NCBI GenBank assembly: GCA_900770835.1
Contig: CAAGLQ010000268.1
Span: 1-33,450, forward strand
Source: an uncultured Parabacteroides sp.
GTDB lineage: Bacteria > Bacteroidota > Bacteroidia > Bacteroidales > Tannerellaceae
Direction: 5' to 3'
DNA length: 33,450 nucleotides
Shown here: in pieces, positions 7,016-15,295 of the stretch
Numbering within the stretch: position 1 is the stretch's first letter
Layout: the number at the start of each line of letters is the position of its first letter
Notes under the pieces: generated by a model
Told to the model about the DNA's origin: nothing
Seen by the model: only the letters and a program-made list of their open reading frames with translations
The model's database searches: none
Made by a program: the position numbers and the translations under genes

Positions 7016-8371
7016 ATGTCTGTAAAATCGTATATCGAATCCAATAAGGATCGTTTTTTGGAGGAGCTGTTTTCGCTCATCCGCATTCCGTCTATTAGTG
7101 CGAAGCAAGAGCACCAACCTGATATGTTGGCCTGTGCTGAGCGGTGGGCAGAATTGTTGTGTGCGTCGGGTGCCGATCGGGCAGAGGTGATGCCGACGGA
7201 GGGCTTCCCCGTGGTGTATGCGGAAAAAATGGTGGATCCTGCTGCGCCTACGGTGTTGATCTATGCCCACTATGATGTGCAACCTGCAGAACCTTTGGAA
7301 TTATGGAAGAGCCAACCTTTTGAGCCGGAAATTCGAGAGGGTCGTATTTGGGCCCGTGGTGCTGATGATGATAAAGGTCAGGGCATGATTCAGGTGAAGG
7401 GATTTGAGACGGCGATTCATGAGGGATTGCTTCATTGCAACGTCAAGTTCATCTTTGAGGGTGAGGAGGAGATTGGTTCACCCAGCTTGGAGGCATTCTG
7501 TCAGGCTAACAAGGAATTGTTGAAGGCGGATGTGATTTTGGTGTCTGATACCAGTATGGTGAGCAAAGAGACACCTTCATTGACAACAGGTCTGCGCGGT
7601 TTGGCTTACTGGGAATTGGAGGTAACAGGCCCTAACCGTGACCTGCATTCCGGTCATTTTGGGGGGGCGGTAGCGAACCCGATCAATGTGCTCTGCAAGA
7701 TGATGGCAGATATTACCGATGCCGATGGCCGCATCACGATTCCCGGTTTTTATGATGACGTGGAGGAGGTCTCTCCGGCGGAGCGAGAGATGATCGCTCG
7801 TATTCCTTTCGATGAGGTGAAGTATAAGCGTGCCATTGATGTAGATGCCCTGTTCGGTGAGAAGGGCTATTCCACGTTGGAGCGGAACAGTTGCCGTCCT
7901 TCGTTTGACATTTGTGGTATTTGGGGCGGCTACATCGGTGAAGGCAGCAAGACAGTGCTCCCCTCGAAAGCCTATGCCAAGGTGTCGGCCCGTTTAGTGC
8001 CGCATCAGGATCCCGCAAAGATTAACCAACTTTTCATGGATTATATCGCTCGGGTTACGCCTCCCTACGTGCGGGTGAAGGTGACTCCCAGTCATGGAGG
8101 TTTGGGTTATGTTTGTCCGATTGATCTGCCCGCTTACCAAGCTGCGGAGCAAGCGGTCGGTATCGCTTTTGGACAGAAACCATTGGCAGTGCGTCGGGGT
8201 GGCAGTATTCCTATCATCTCTACGTTTGAGCAAGTGTTGGGTATTAAGACCGTCTTGATGGGCTTTGGTTTGGAGCAAAATGCGATCCACTCGCCCAATG
8301 AGAGCCAAGAACTGGAGATTTTCTTCAAGGGTATTGAGTCTGTAGCTGAGTTCTATCGTATCTATAAATAA
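7016..8371 (+). CDS. M20-family metallo-dipeptidase (CNDP-like)
   Basis: Zinc peptidase releasing amino acids from dipeptides or related amides, 451 residues, no signal peptide. M20 metal-site residues are present: His85 and Asp87 in YAHYDVQP, Asp118 in ARGADDDKGQ, Glu151/Glu152 in FEGEEEIGS, Asp178 in LVSDTSM, and the late His in NAIHSPNE. The dimerisation lid (~205-320), with HSGHFGGAVANP, is intact. The overall layout is that of carnosinase-like CNDP/DapE-related dipeptidases. It is first in a run of three genes; the next starts 12 bp after its stop. A link of a dipeptidase to nucleoside salvage is not obvious, so its exact substrate is open. Confidence 0.9.
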   Translation: MSVKSYIESNKDRFLEELFSLIRIPSISAKQEHQPDMLACAERWAELLCASGADRAEVMPTEGFPVVYAEKMVDPAAPTVLIYAHYDVQPAEPLELWKSQPFEPEIREGRIWARGADDDKGQGMIQVKGFETAIHEGLLHCNVKFIFEGEEEIGSPSLEAFCQANKELLKADVILVSDTSMVSKETPSLTTGLRGLAYWELEVTGPNRDLHSGHFGGAVANPINVLCKMMADITDADGRITIPGFYDDVEEVSPAEREMIARIPFDEVKYKRAIDVDALFGEKGYSTLERNSCRPSFDICGIWGGYIGEGSKTVLPSKAYAKVSARLVPHQDPAKINQLFMDYIARVTPPYVRVKVTPSHGGLGYVCPIDLPAYQAAEQAVGIAFGQKPLAVRRGGSIPIISTFEQVLGIKTVLMGFGLEQNAIHSPNESQELEIFFKGIESVAEFYRIYK

Positions 8372-8383
8372 GCGTAGGTCTGT

Positions 8384-9640
8384 ATGAGCCTATTGATTAA
8401 AAATGCGTTGTTAGCGGGCGAAGCTACGGATATTTATATCGAAGGCAATGAGATCCGTCGAGTGGGTCCCTCTTTGTCTTGCTCAGCCGACAGGTTGATA
8501 GACGCTACCCATAAGGCGGTGATACCGGGGTTGGTGAATGGGCATACCCATGCGGCCATGACTCTATTTCGGGGTTTTGGCGATGATATGCCCCTTAAAC
8601 CTTGGTTGGAGGAAAAGATTTGGCCGAATGAGGCGAAACTGACGCATGAGGATGTTTATTGGGGTGTAAAGTTGGCTTGCTTGGAGATGATCAAGAGTGG
8701 AACAACTACCTTCTTGGATATGTACATGCATTTCGGAGCGGTAGCGGAAGCGACGGAGGAGATGGGTTTGCGAGGTGTCTTGTCGGGTGCCTGTTTCGAC
8801 CATTTCAATCCGGAATTGTCAGAGCGTTGTAAACGATCGAATGAGCGGTTGCTGCAAGCGGTCGGGCACTATGGCTCTCTGATTCAATTAGCCTTGGGCC
8901 CTCATGCCATTTATACGGTCTCAGGTCCTTTATTGCAATGGTGCGATGCGTTTGCTAAGGAACATGCCTTGTTGATCCATCTGCATTTAGCGGAGACGGA
9001 GGGAGAGGTGGAAGATTCCGTGCGTCGTTTTGGGCTGACACCGGTCCGTTATTTGCATCAGTTGGGTGTACTGTCTCCTCGTTTGGTGATTGCGCATGGC
9101 GTGTATGTCGATGAGGAAGAGTTACAAATGTTGGCTGACTATGGGGTTAAGGTGATTCATAATCCTGCCTCTAACATGAAGTTAGCTTCTGGTTACCGCT
9201 TCAAATACCAAGAGATGCGGTCCTTGGGGATTCCAGTAGGAATTGGAACAGATGGTTGTGCCTCTTCCAACAATTTGGATATGATTGAGGCGATGAAATT
9301 GGCTTCTCTGTTAGGCAAGGTGTGGCGAAAGGATCCGGAAGCGCTGACGTGCAGGGAGATGTTTGCCTCGGCAACGGAGATCGGCGCTTCGCTGTTAGGA
9401 CTGAAAGCGGGTAAGGTTGAGGAGGGCTATTTGGCAGATCTTTGTTTGATTGATTTGTGTCAACCAGCCTTTACGCCCAATTTCGACTTTGTCTCCAATT
9501 TGGTCTATGCGGCGAATGGCAGTTGTGTGGATACCGTCATTTGCGACGGGAAAATATTGATGGAGCATCGGCATGTGTCTGGTGAGGAGGAGATCTTGGA
9601 ACATGCTGCTGCGATGGCGTATGATTTGGTGAAACGATAA
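8384..9640 (+). CDS. Amidohydrolase, 5'-methylthioadenosine/S-adenosylhomocysteine deaminase type
   Basis: Metal-dependent amidohydrolase of the ATZ/TRZ (MtaD) group, 418 residues. The metal and catalytic residues are visible: His54 and His56 in VNGHTHAAMTLFRGFGDD, His201 in HLHLAETEGE, His238 in VIAHGVYVDEEE and Asp290 in GIGTDGCASSNN. The long block from HTH to the tryptophan-rich LKPWLEEKIWPNE is typical of MtaD enzymes, which turn MTA, SAH or 5'-deoxyadenosine into the inosine analogue plus ammonia. The next gene is a purine nucleoside phosphorylase, 15 bp downstream, which could cleave that product. This context supports nucleoside rather than triazine substrates. A guanine-deaminase-like activity is less likely. 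Confidence 0.88.
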   Translation: MSLLIKNALLAGEATDIYIEGNEIRRVGPSLSCSADRLIDATHKAVIPGLVNGHTHAAMTLFRGFGDDMPLKPWLEEKIWPNEAKLTHEDVYWGVKLACLEMIKSGTTTFLDMYMHFGAVAEATEEMGLRGVLSGACFDHFNPELSERCKRSNERLLQAVGHYGSLIQLALGPHAIYTVSGPLLQWCDAFAKEHALLIHLHLAETEGEVEDSVRRFGLTPVRYLHQLGVLSPRLVIAHGVYVDEEELQMLADYGVKVIHNPASNMKLASGYRFKYQEMRSLGIPVGIGTDGCASSNNLDMIEAMKLASLLGKVWRKDPEALTCREMFASATEIGASLLGLKAGKVEEGYLADLCLIDLCQPAFTPNFDFVSNLVYAANGSCVDTVICDGKILMEHRHVSGEEEILEHAAAMAYDLVKR

Positions 9641-9642
9641 AA

Positions 9643-9648
9643 AGGAGG
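9643..9648 (+). promoter_or_regulatory. Shine-Dalgarno AGGAGG of the phosphorylase gene
   Basis: AGGAGG sits 7 bases before the ATG at 9656. It supports 9656 over the in-frame ATG two codons later. Confidence 0.6.
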
Positions 9649-9655
9649 AAAGAAG

Positions 9656-10480
9656 ATGGAAATGATACAGTTTCAACAGTATCAAGATGCGGCTGCCTAT
9701 TTGGCCAGTCGAATCAAAGGACAGCCGCGGATTGCGATTATATTAGGTAGCGGTTTAGGTTCATTGGCGGATCAGATTGAGGATCCGATCGTGGTGCCCT
9801 ATGCGGAGATTCCGCATTTTGTGCGCTCCACGGCGGCTGGGCATAAAGGTAATTTCATTTGTGGACGGTTAGGGGGCAAGACAGTTTTAGCAATGCAAGG
9901 TCGGTTCCACTATTATGAGGGATATACGATGCAACAGGTTACCTTCCCAGTGAGGGTGATGAAGCTGTTGGGCGTGCAGAGCCTGTTGGTCTCGAATGCG
10001 GCGGGAGGTATTAATCCCTCGTTTAAGTTGGGTGATTTGATGATCATCCGTGACCATATTAATATGTTGCCTAATCCCTTGATCGGTCCTAACAATGCTG
10101 ATTTCGGTACCCGTTTCCCTGATATGACACGGGCTTATGACCGGGAATTGATTCAGTTGATGGAGAATGTTGCAGCTGATTTGGCAATTTCGGTCAAAAA
10201 AGGCGTCTATGTGGGACTCACCGGACCGTCGTTTGAGACTCCTGCGGAATATGCGTTTTATGGCAAGGTAGGAGGAGATGCGATTGGCATGAGTACAGTT
10301 CCGGAGGTGATCGTGGCCCGTCATGCGGGTATGCGTGTATTTGGCATGTCGGTCATCACCAACGAAGGTTACCATTTTGCGGATGACTTTGTGAATGATG
10401 GGGCCGATGTGATCAAAGCAGCGAACAAAGCGGCTGCTATTATGACTCAGTTGTTTACGGAACTGATTAGAAAAATGTAG
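9656..10480 (+). CDS. Purine nucleoside phosphorylase (trimeric type)
   Basis: Phosphorolysis of purine nucleosides to base plus (deoxy)ribose-1-phosphate, 274 residues, cytoplasmic. It matches the mammalian-type trimeric PNP: Ser32 in ILGSGLGS, His63 in AAGHKGN, Arg83/His85 in QGRFHYYEG, VSNAAGGIN at 112-120, Glu194 in GPSFETPAEY, Met212 in GMSTVPEV and Asn236 in ITNEG. The Glu and Asn pair is that of 6-oxopurine (inosine/guanosine) specificity. With the upstream deaminase it could take a deaminated methylthioadenosine or deoxyadenosine to hypoxanthine. Being last in the operon, it is followed by the tRNA promoter 20 bp after its stop. Confidence 0.93.
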   Translation: MEMIQFQQYQDAAAYLASRIKGQPRIAIILGSGLGSLADQIEDPIVVPYAEIPHFVRSTAAGHKGNFICGRLGGKTVLAMQGRFHYYEGYTMQQVTFPVRVMKLLGVQSLLVSNAAGGINPSFKLGDLMIIRDHINMLPNPLIGPNNADFGTRFPDMTRAYDRELIQLMENVAADLAISVKKGVYVGLTGPSFETPAEYAFYGKVGGDAIGMSTVPEVIVARHAGMRVFGMSVITNEGYHFADDFVNDGADVIKAANKAAAIMTQLFTELIRKM

Positions 10481-10499
10481 AAAAAAAGTGATGCAAAGG

Positions 10500-10530
10500 T
10501 TTGGTGGTTTCTCAAAAATCACTACCTTTG
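10500..10530 (+). promoter_or_regulatory. Bacteroidetes-type promoter of the tRNA cluster
   Basis: TTTG (10500-10503), a 19-base spacer and TACCTTTG (10523-10530) match the consensus exactly, 31 bases before tRNA-Gly. The elements and spacer length are the same as in the tRNA-fMet promoter. Confidence 0.8.
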
Positions 10531-10561
10531 CAATCGCAATCGAGAGAGATTGGTTGGTAAT

Positions 10562-10634
10562 GCGGAAGTAGCTCAGTTGGTAGAGCATAACCTTGCCAAG
10601 GTTAGGGTCGCGGGTTCGAGTCCCGTCTTCCGCT
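10562..10634 (+). tRNA. tRNA-Gly (GCC)
   Basis: A 73-nt cloverleaf: acceptor GCGGAAG/CTTCCGC with discriminator T, anticodon GCC at 10595-10597 in the loop TTGCCAA, and T-loop GTTCGAGTC. No CCA is encoded. It is the first gene of a three-tRNA transcript. Confidence 0.93.
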
Positions 10635-10650
10635 CTGTTCATGATGGAAT

Positions 10651-10734
10651 GCCCAGGTGGCGGAATTGGTAGACGCGCTCGTTTCAGGTGCGAGTGGTTT
10701 TGCGATCGTGCAGGTTCGAGTCCTGTTCTGGGCA
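10651..10734 (+). tRNA. tRNA-Leu (CAG)
   Basis: A class II tRNA of 84 nt with a long variable arm. The acceptor is GCCCAGG with TCTGGGC, discriminator A; the anticodon is CAG at 10685-10687; the T-arm CAGGTTCGAGTCCTG is intact. CCA is not encoded. It lies 16 bases after tRNA-Gly. Confidence 0.92.
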
Positions 10735-10744
10735 CATCAAAGAT

Positions 10745-10829
10745 GCGTAGGTGGTGGAATTGGTAGACACGCTACTTTGAGGGGGTAGTGCCGGTTTACG
10801 GCGTGTGAGTTCAAGTCTCATCCTGCGTA
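10745..10829 (+). tRNA. tRNA-Leu (GAG)
   Basis: A class II tRNA of 85 nt with a long variable arm. The acceptor GCGTAGG pairs with CCTGCGT through two G-T pairs; the anticodon GAG lies in the loop TTGAGGG; the T-arm is GAGTTCAAGTCTC. It follows tRNA-Leu(CAG) by 10 bases. The wobble pairs make the exact ends uncertain by a base. Confidence 0.88.
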
Positions 10830-10853
10830 CAATTCATATCAAATAGTTGTTTT

Positions 10854-10898
10854 ATCAGAGGTGTACTTATTCCATATAGTGCATCTCTGATTTTTTTA
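10854..10898 (+). terminator. Intrinsic terminator of the tRNA cluster
   Basis: ATCAGAGGTGTACT (10854-10867) pairs with AGTGCATCTCTGAT (10878-10891), including G-T pairs, around a 10-base loop. The T-run TTTTTTT follows at once. Confidence 0.8.
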
Positions 10899-10941
10899 TT
10901 TACAAGGGGATTCTTGTGCATGATGGAATGGAAAATTTCTG

Positions 10942-10949
10942 TACTTTTG
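10942..10949 (+). promoter_or_regulatory. -7 element TACTTTTG before the acylation operon
   Basis: TACTTTTG matches TAnnTTTG and sits 22 bases before the ATG at 10972. It lies between the tRNA terminator and the gene, so it is the natural promoter. The -33 element is weak: CTTG occurs 25 bases upstream, longer than the usual spacer. Confidence 0.55.
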
Positions 10950-10971
10950 TCGCCTTGCATAGCGAAGTGAG

Positions 10972-12426
10972 ATGAAGAAAGATGAAAATCAATTGGGCAG
11001 GGTGTGGGTGTTGATGCTTTTTACCATGCTGTTTTGTTTAGGTGCCTATTTCTTGCCGGAGCGGATAGCCGGTCATGCACTGAAGCGCTTGGATTTGCTG
11101 TCTGATTTCAGCGATACACGGAGCACAATAGAGCTGATGGATTCCCTGCGTCGGCAATTGACGATGGAGATGGATTCGGTCGAGGTGGATTCCGTGGCGA
11201 TGGAGCATGAACAGGCTTCGATGATAGAGATTGATTCTACGGCATTGGTTTTGCGGGATTCATTATATAGGGCAATGTATGCCATTGAGGGAGCGGATAG
11301 TTTAGGAAGTCGGATTGAGGATTATTCCACAGGACATATCGGTTTGAGCCGTTTCTTTGCAGCATTGACGCAGGAGGTCACTCAGCGCCCTGTGCGTATA
11401 GCGGTCTTGGGTGATTCATTTATCGAGGGAGATATTATGGTTGGTGATCTGCGCAGCAGTTTGCAACGGCAGTACGGTGGGCGAGGCGTTGGTTTTGTTC
11501 CAGTCCAATCAGTAGCAGCTCAATATCGTCCCACAGTGGAGGAAGAGGCAGAGGGTTGGCAAGCATATTCGATTTTGGATGACTATCAGCAAGATTATAC
11601 CTTGTCGGGAATGTTGTTTAAGGCAGAGAGTGTTGAAGCTACGATTCATGCCAAGATGAATGATCGTTATCCGGGATTGGAGGAGGCCTCTACGCTGAAG
11701 GTGATTTATGCGCAGAATCAGCAAACTATCATGTATTTATCGACAAATACGTTGCAGGATACTTTAACTCTGCCTCTTCCGCCTACTGAGCAAATCACGC
11801 AGATAGAGTTGCAAGGGGTATTCAATGAGGTGGATATTCGTTTCACGCAAGCAGATGGTTTTCAGGCATTAGGAATTGCAATGGAAGATTCAGTAGGTGT
11901 TGTGGTGGATAATTATTCGTTGCGAGGTCATTCGGGATTGAGTTTGGAACGTCTGGATTCTGCCTCTTGTGCTGCTTTTCGTCAGATTCGTCCCTATGAT
12001 TTGATCATCTTACAATATGGTTTAAATGTTGCTAACGATAGTGTTATGAACTATGATTGGTATGCGCAACGTATGCTGAAGGCAATCGCACAGGTTAAAC
12101 GTTGTTTTCCTGAGGCAGATTTACTTATGATGAGTGTGTCGGACCGTAGTAGGAAGGGAGAACAAGGTTTTGAGACGATGCCTGCGGTATTGGCATTGCT
12201 TCATGCGCAGCGGAAGCTTGCCAAACGAGCTGGTATTCCTTTTTGGAATCTTTTTGGTGCGATGGGTGGAGAGAACAGTATGGTGCGTTATGTGGAGAAT
12301 AATTGGGCAAGCAAAGATTATACGCATTTAGGTTTCCGAGGAGGCCGTGAAGTGGCCAAGGCGTTGTTGGAAGCTTTAGAGGCAGAAAAGGAATTTTATG
12401 AAGAGATGGAGAAAAGAATGGAGTAG
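10972..12426 (+). CDS. SGNH-hydrolase-like protein, membrane-anchored (first of a pair)
   Basis: Predicted periplasmic SGNH/GDSL-type esterase or acetyl-transfer protein, 484 residues. Residues ~10-28 form an N-terminal membrane anchor (VWVLMLFTMLFCLGAYFL). A low-complexity linker with repeated DS pairs (MDSVEVDSV, IDSTALVLRDSL) follows at ~55-100. The SGNH domain starts at VRIAVLGDSFIEGDIMVGDLR, with nucleophile Ser149, and ends in DYTHLG, giving Asp449 and His452 as the other triad members. The next gene overlaps by 29 bp and an MBOAT acyltransferase follows. In AlgI/AlgX, DltB/DltD and PatA/PatB systems such partners move acetyl groups onto polymers; that role is inferred here. The polymer is unknown. 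Confidence 0.82.
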   Translation: MKKDENQLGRVWVLMLFTMLFCLGAYFLPERIAGHALKRLDLLSDFSDTRSTIELMDSLRRQLTMEMDSVEVDSVAMEHEQASMIEIDSTALVLRDSLYRAMYAIEGADSLGSRIEDYSTGHIGLSRFFAALTQEVTQRPVRIAVLGDSFIEGDIMVGDLRSSLQRQYGGRGVGFVPVQSVAAQYRPTVEEEAEGWQAYSILDDYQQDYTLSGMLFKAESVEATIHAKMNDRYPGLEEASTLKVIYAQNQQTIMYLSTNTLQDTLTLPLPPTEQITQIELQGVFNEVDIRFTQADGFQALGIAMEDSVGVVVDNYSLRGHSGLSLERLDSASCAAFRQIRPYDLIILQYGLNVANDSVMNYDWYAQRMLKAIAQVKRCFPEADLLMMSVSDRSRKGEQGFETMPAVLALLHAQRKLAKRAGIPFWNLFGAMGGENSMVRYVENNWASKDYTHLGFRGGREVAKALLEALEAEKEFYEEMEKRME

Positions 12427-13750
12427 GGGCTGCCTGTTGGGCTTGTGGCTGTTGGCTATGATCGCCTGGCTCCCATTGGCAGCGCAGACGGAGGTTTCTG
12501 ACACGGTTGTGACTGATTCTGTAATGCAGGTGGGGCAAGACACTGTGGCTTTGCCGTCGTTGCATTACTCCATGCGTGTAGGGGCGGATACATTGATGTG
12601 GCCTGACACGGCTGCGGTATGGCATCATTTTTTTGCGGAATTAGATTCGCTGCGTGCGGGTAAAGACACTGTGATCAGCATTGTGCATTTAGGCGATTCA
12701 CACATTCAAGCGGGTCATTTTAGTGGACAGGTGATGCGTGAGTTTCACCGTGCTTTCGGCAATGCCGGCCGGGGATGGATCGCACCTTTTAAATTGGGTA
12801 AAACCAATGAACCCGATGATTACTTCATTAAATCAGATATAAAAGATTGGATATGTGGTAAGTGTATTCAGCAGGAACGGAGAACGCCTATTGGGATTGG
12901 AGGTATCGGTATTCGTTCGTTCGCTTCCTCTATCCATTGGGATGTGATTATAACACCTATCAATGGGGCGGGTTATGCTTTCAATCGGGCGATTTTGTAC
13001 CGAGGAGATAAGGCAATGCCATTTTTGCCTACGGGGCGTTCAAAGGCCGATGTGCGTTTGGCAAGTGCCGATACGCTTTGTGCTCCCAGTGTGATGGCAG
13101 ATACTCTCTATTGCAATCAATTGGTAGATACTTTGTTTTTACAGAGCAGCCGACGCAAGGTGGACAGTGAGGAGTTGTTGCCAGCTTCTACCTTTAAGAA
13201 TCTCTATTATGGATTGTCGTTGACCAATGGATCGCCGGGAATCTTGTATCATGGCATTGGTGTCAATGGGGCGATGTATATACACTATACGGATACTGCT
13301 TACGTGAAGCAGTTGGCACTTTTACAACCTTCCCTCTTGATTATCTCTTTAGGAACCAACGAAACTTTTGGGCGTCGGTTTCAGTCGGCGGAGTTTGCGG
13401 GACAGGTGAGACGGTTCTTGGCTATGGTGAAACACTATCTGCCTGAGACAGCCATTTTGTTGACTACGCCTCCCGAATGCTACAAGCGTATCTGGGTGAA
13501 TAAAAAGCGGCAGTTTACACGCAATACACAGACCGAGGTAGCGGCAGCGACACTTCATAAGGTGGCGAAGGAGGAGGGAGTCGCTTGTTGGGATTTATTT
13601 CAGATAACGGGAGGCAAACAGTCTTGTAAGCGTTGGCTCAACCAGCATTTGTTAGGGAGAGATCGTATCCATTTTACGCATGAGGGTTATCATGAGCAAG
13701 GCATACTGCTTTTCAGAGCGCTCATGCAAGCCTATAATCAATTTGAATGA
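12398..13750 (+). CDS. SGNH-hydrolase-like protein, secreted (second of a pair)
   Basis: Predicted periplasmic SGNH/GDSL-type protein, 450 residues. MKRWRKEWSRGCLLGLWLLAMIAWLPLAAQ is a signal sequence with likely cleavage after ALAAQ-type residues near 29-30. The SGNH block I is VHLGDSHIQAGHFSGQVMREF with Ser101; block V is DRIHFTHEGY with Asp422 and His425. The oxyanion-type Asn may lie in ISLGTNETFG. It resembles its upstream neighbour in layout but not closely in sequence, so old duplication or two distinct roles are both possible. It starts inside the end of the upstream gene (29-bp overlap) and its stop overlaps the next start (ATGA), so the three are cotranslated. Substrate unknown. Confidence 0.82.
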   Translation: MKRWRKEWSRGCLLGLWLLAMIAWLPLAAQTEVSDTVVTDSVMQVGQDTVALPSLHYSMRVGADTLMWPDTAAVWHHFFAELDSLRAGKDTVISIVHLGDSHIQAGHFSGQVMREFHRAFGNAGRGWIAPFKLGKTNEPDDYFIKSDIKDWICGKCIQQERRTPIGIGGIGIRSFASSIHWDVIITPINGAGYAFNRAILYRGDKAMPFLPTGRSKADVRLASADTLCAPSVMADTLYCNQLVDTLFLQSSRRKVDSEELLPASTFKNLYYGLSLTNGSPGILYHGIGVNGAMYIHYTDTAYVKQLALLQPSLLIISLGTNETFGRRFQSAEFAGQVRRFLAMVKHYLPETAILLTTPPECYKRIWVNKKRQFTRNTQTEVAAATLHKVAKEEGVACWDLFQITGGKQSCKRWLNQHLLGRDRIHFTHEGYHEQGILLFRALMQAYNQFE

Positions 13751-15279
13751 AACACATGGAGATTACATCAATAGGTACACAGTGGATGGAGGCGCATCAT
13801 TTCTCTTGGGAGAAGTTGATCGACCTACTGTCTTATCATCCAGAAGCTCCGATGCTTTTTAGTAGCGGATTGTTCTTTTTTCTCTTTTTCGGCTTTCTAT
13901 CCATCTATGTGTTGTTACGTCGCTGCACGTTGGCACGCTTGGTGTATGTGACGCTTTTCTCACTCTATTTCTATTATAAGAGCAGTGGATTGTGGTTTGT
14001 GTTGCTCTTGTTTACTGCCTCGTCGGATTATTATATAGCCCGGGCGATGCAGGAGACGAAGCAGGTCGCACGTCGTAAGGCTTGGGTGACACTTAGTCTT
14101 TGCGTGAATTTAGGGCTGTTAGCCTATTTTAAATACTTCAACTTCATGGGAGAGACGATTGCTCAATTGCTGGGAGGCGAATGGGAGCAGTTAGCTATAT
14201 TCTTGCCGGTAGGTATCTCTTTCTTTACTTTCCAGAGCCTGAGTTATGTGATTGATGTGTATCGGGGACGTATCGTGCCGCTCAATCGTTGGATAGATTA
14301 CCTATTCTATGTCTCATTTTTCCCGCAGTTGGTAGCCGGTCCGATTGTGCGGGCAAGGGATTTTATTCCGCAAATCTACCGTGCTCCTCGGGTGAGTCAG
14401 GCAGAGTTTGGTGAGGGACTTTTCTTGGTAATCTGTGGTCTGTTTAAGAAATGTGTCATCTCTGATTACATCAGCCTGAACTTTGTCGATCGGGTGTTTG
14501 ACGCCCCCTTGCTCTATACGGGTGTGGAGAATTTGCTGGGTGTCTATGGCTATACGTTGCAAATCTATTGCGATTTTTCCGGCTATTCCGATATGGCGAT
14601 TGGTATCGCCCTGCTTTTGGGCTTCCGGTTCAATATAAACTTCGATTCACCCTATCAATCAGCTACGATCACGGAGTTTTGGCGGCGATGGCATATCTCG
14701 CTCTCCTCTTGGTTGAAGGACTATTTGTATATCTCGCTGGGCGGTAATCGTCGAGGGAAAGTGCGTACCTATATCAATCTGTTGATCACGATGCTGTTAG
14801 GTGGTTTGTGGCATGGAGCCTCTATGCGTTTTATTTTGTGGGGAGCGTTGCATGGTGTCGCATTAGCCATCCATAAGTGGGTGATGGGCCTTTTCCCAAG
14901 CTTTAAGGCGACCGGAACGGACATGCCGGTTTGGAGACGCATCATTGGTGTCTGTTTGACTTTCCATGTGGTTTGCTTTGGATGGATTCTGTTCCGGGCA
15001 ACCTCGATGCAAACGGTAGGAGAGATGCTTTCACAAATCGTGACGCAGTTTCATCCGGAGGTATTCCCGCAGTTCGTTTGGGGGTATAAAGGGGTGTTTA
15101 GCTTGATGTTGATTGGGTATGTCATCCATTTCCTGCCGCGAGGCTGGGAGAATCGGTTGCGCCAAATGGTATCCGATTCTCCGGTGCCTGTGCAGGCCTT
15201 TTTCTTAGCGTTGGCTATCTATGTGGTTGCGCAATTGAAGAGTGCCGGGGTACAACCCTTCATCTACTTTCAATTTTAA
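13747..15279 (+). CDS. MBOAT-family membrane O-acyltransferase (AlgI/DltB/PatA-like)
   Basis: Polytopic inner-membrane acyltransferase, 510 residues, with about ten or more hydrophobic segments. MBOAT features: FFPQLVAGPIVRARDFIPQ at ~191-209, the IYCDFSGYSDMAIGIALLLGF block at ~273-293, EFWRRWHISLSSWLKDYLYISLGGNRRG at ~310-337, and the putative catalytic His356 in LLGGLWHGASMRFILWGALHG. Such proteins carry an acyl group, usually acetyl, across the membrane for transfer to alginate, teichoic acid or peptidoglycan. The two SGNH genes just upstream are the expected periplasmic partners. No polysaccharide polymerase is nearby, so the acceptor is open. It faces the GH84 gene tail to tail, 16 bp apart. 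Confidence 0.93.
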   Translation: MKHMEITSIGTQWMEAHHFSWEKLIDLLSYHPEAPMLFSSGLFFFLFFGFLSIYVLLRRCTLARLVYVTLFSLYFYYKSSGLWFVLLLFTASSDYYIARAMQETKQVARRKAWVTLSLCVNLGLLAYFKYFNFMGETIAQLLGGEWEQLAIFLPVGISFFTFQSLSYVIDVYRGRIVPLNRWIDYLFYVSFFPQLVAGPIVRARDFIPQIYRAPRVSQAEFGEGLFLVICGLFKKCVISDYISLNFVDRVFDAPLLYTGVENLLGVYGYTLQIYCDFSGYSDMAIGIALLLGFRFNINFDSPYQSATITEFWRRWHISLSSWLKDYLYISLGGNRRGKVRTYINLLITMLLGGLWHGASMRFILWGALHGVALAIHKWVMGLFPSFKATGTDMPVWRRIIGVCLTFHVVCFGWILFRATSMQTVGEMLSQIVTQFHPEVFPQFVWGYKGVFSLMLIGYVIHFLPRGWENRLRQMVSDSPVPVQAFFLALAIYVVAQLKSAGVQPFIYFQF

Positions 15280-15293
15280 GCTATCGTAGCTTA
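15277..15293. terminator. Small hairpin between convergent genes
   Basis: TAAGCTA (15277-15283) and TAGCTTA (15287-15293) form a perfect 7-bp stem with a 3-base loop in the 16-bp gap between the MBOAT and GH84 genes. The T-runs are weak, so termination here is only possible. Confidence 0.35.
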
Positions 15294-15295
15294 TC

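Noticed and set aside
9887..10735. 282-residue open frame on the minus strand
   Set aside because: It is antisense to purine nucleoside phosphorylase and runs through two tRNA genes; a shadow frame.
10562..10829. Integration site of a genomic island at the tRNA cluster
   Set aside because: No integrase and no repeated tRNA 3' end was seen in the flanks; the genes on both sides look like ordinary chromosome.
12125..12628. 167-residue minus-strand frame over the SGNH gene junction
   Set aside because: Antisense to two supported genes; low-complexity composition (His, Pro, Arg, Ser).
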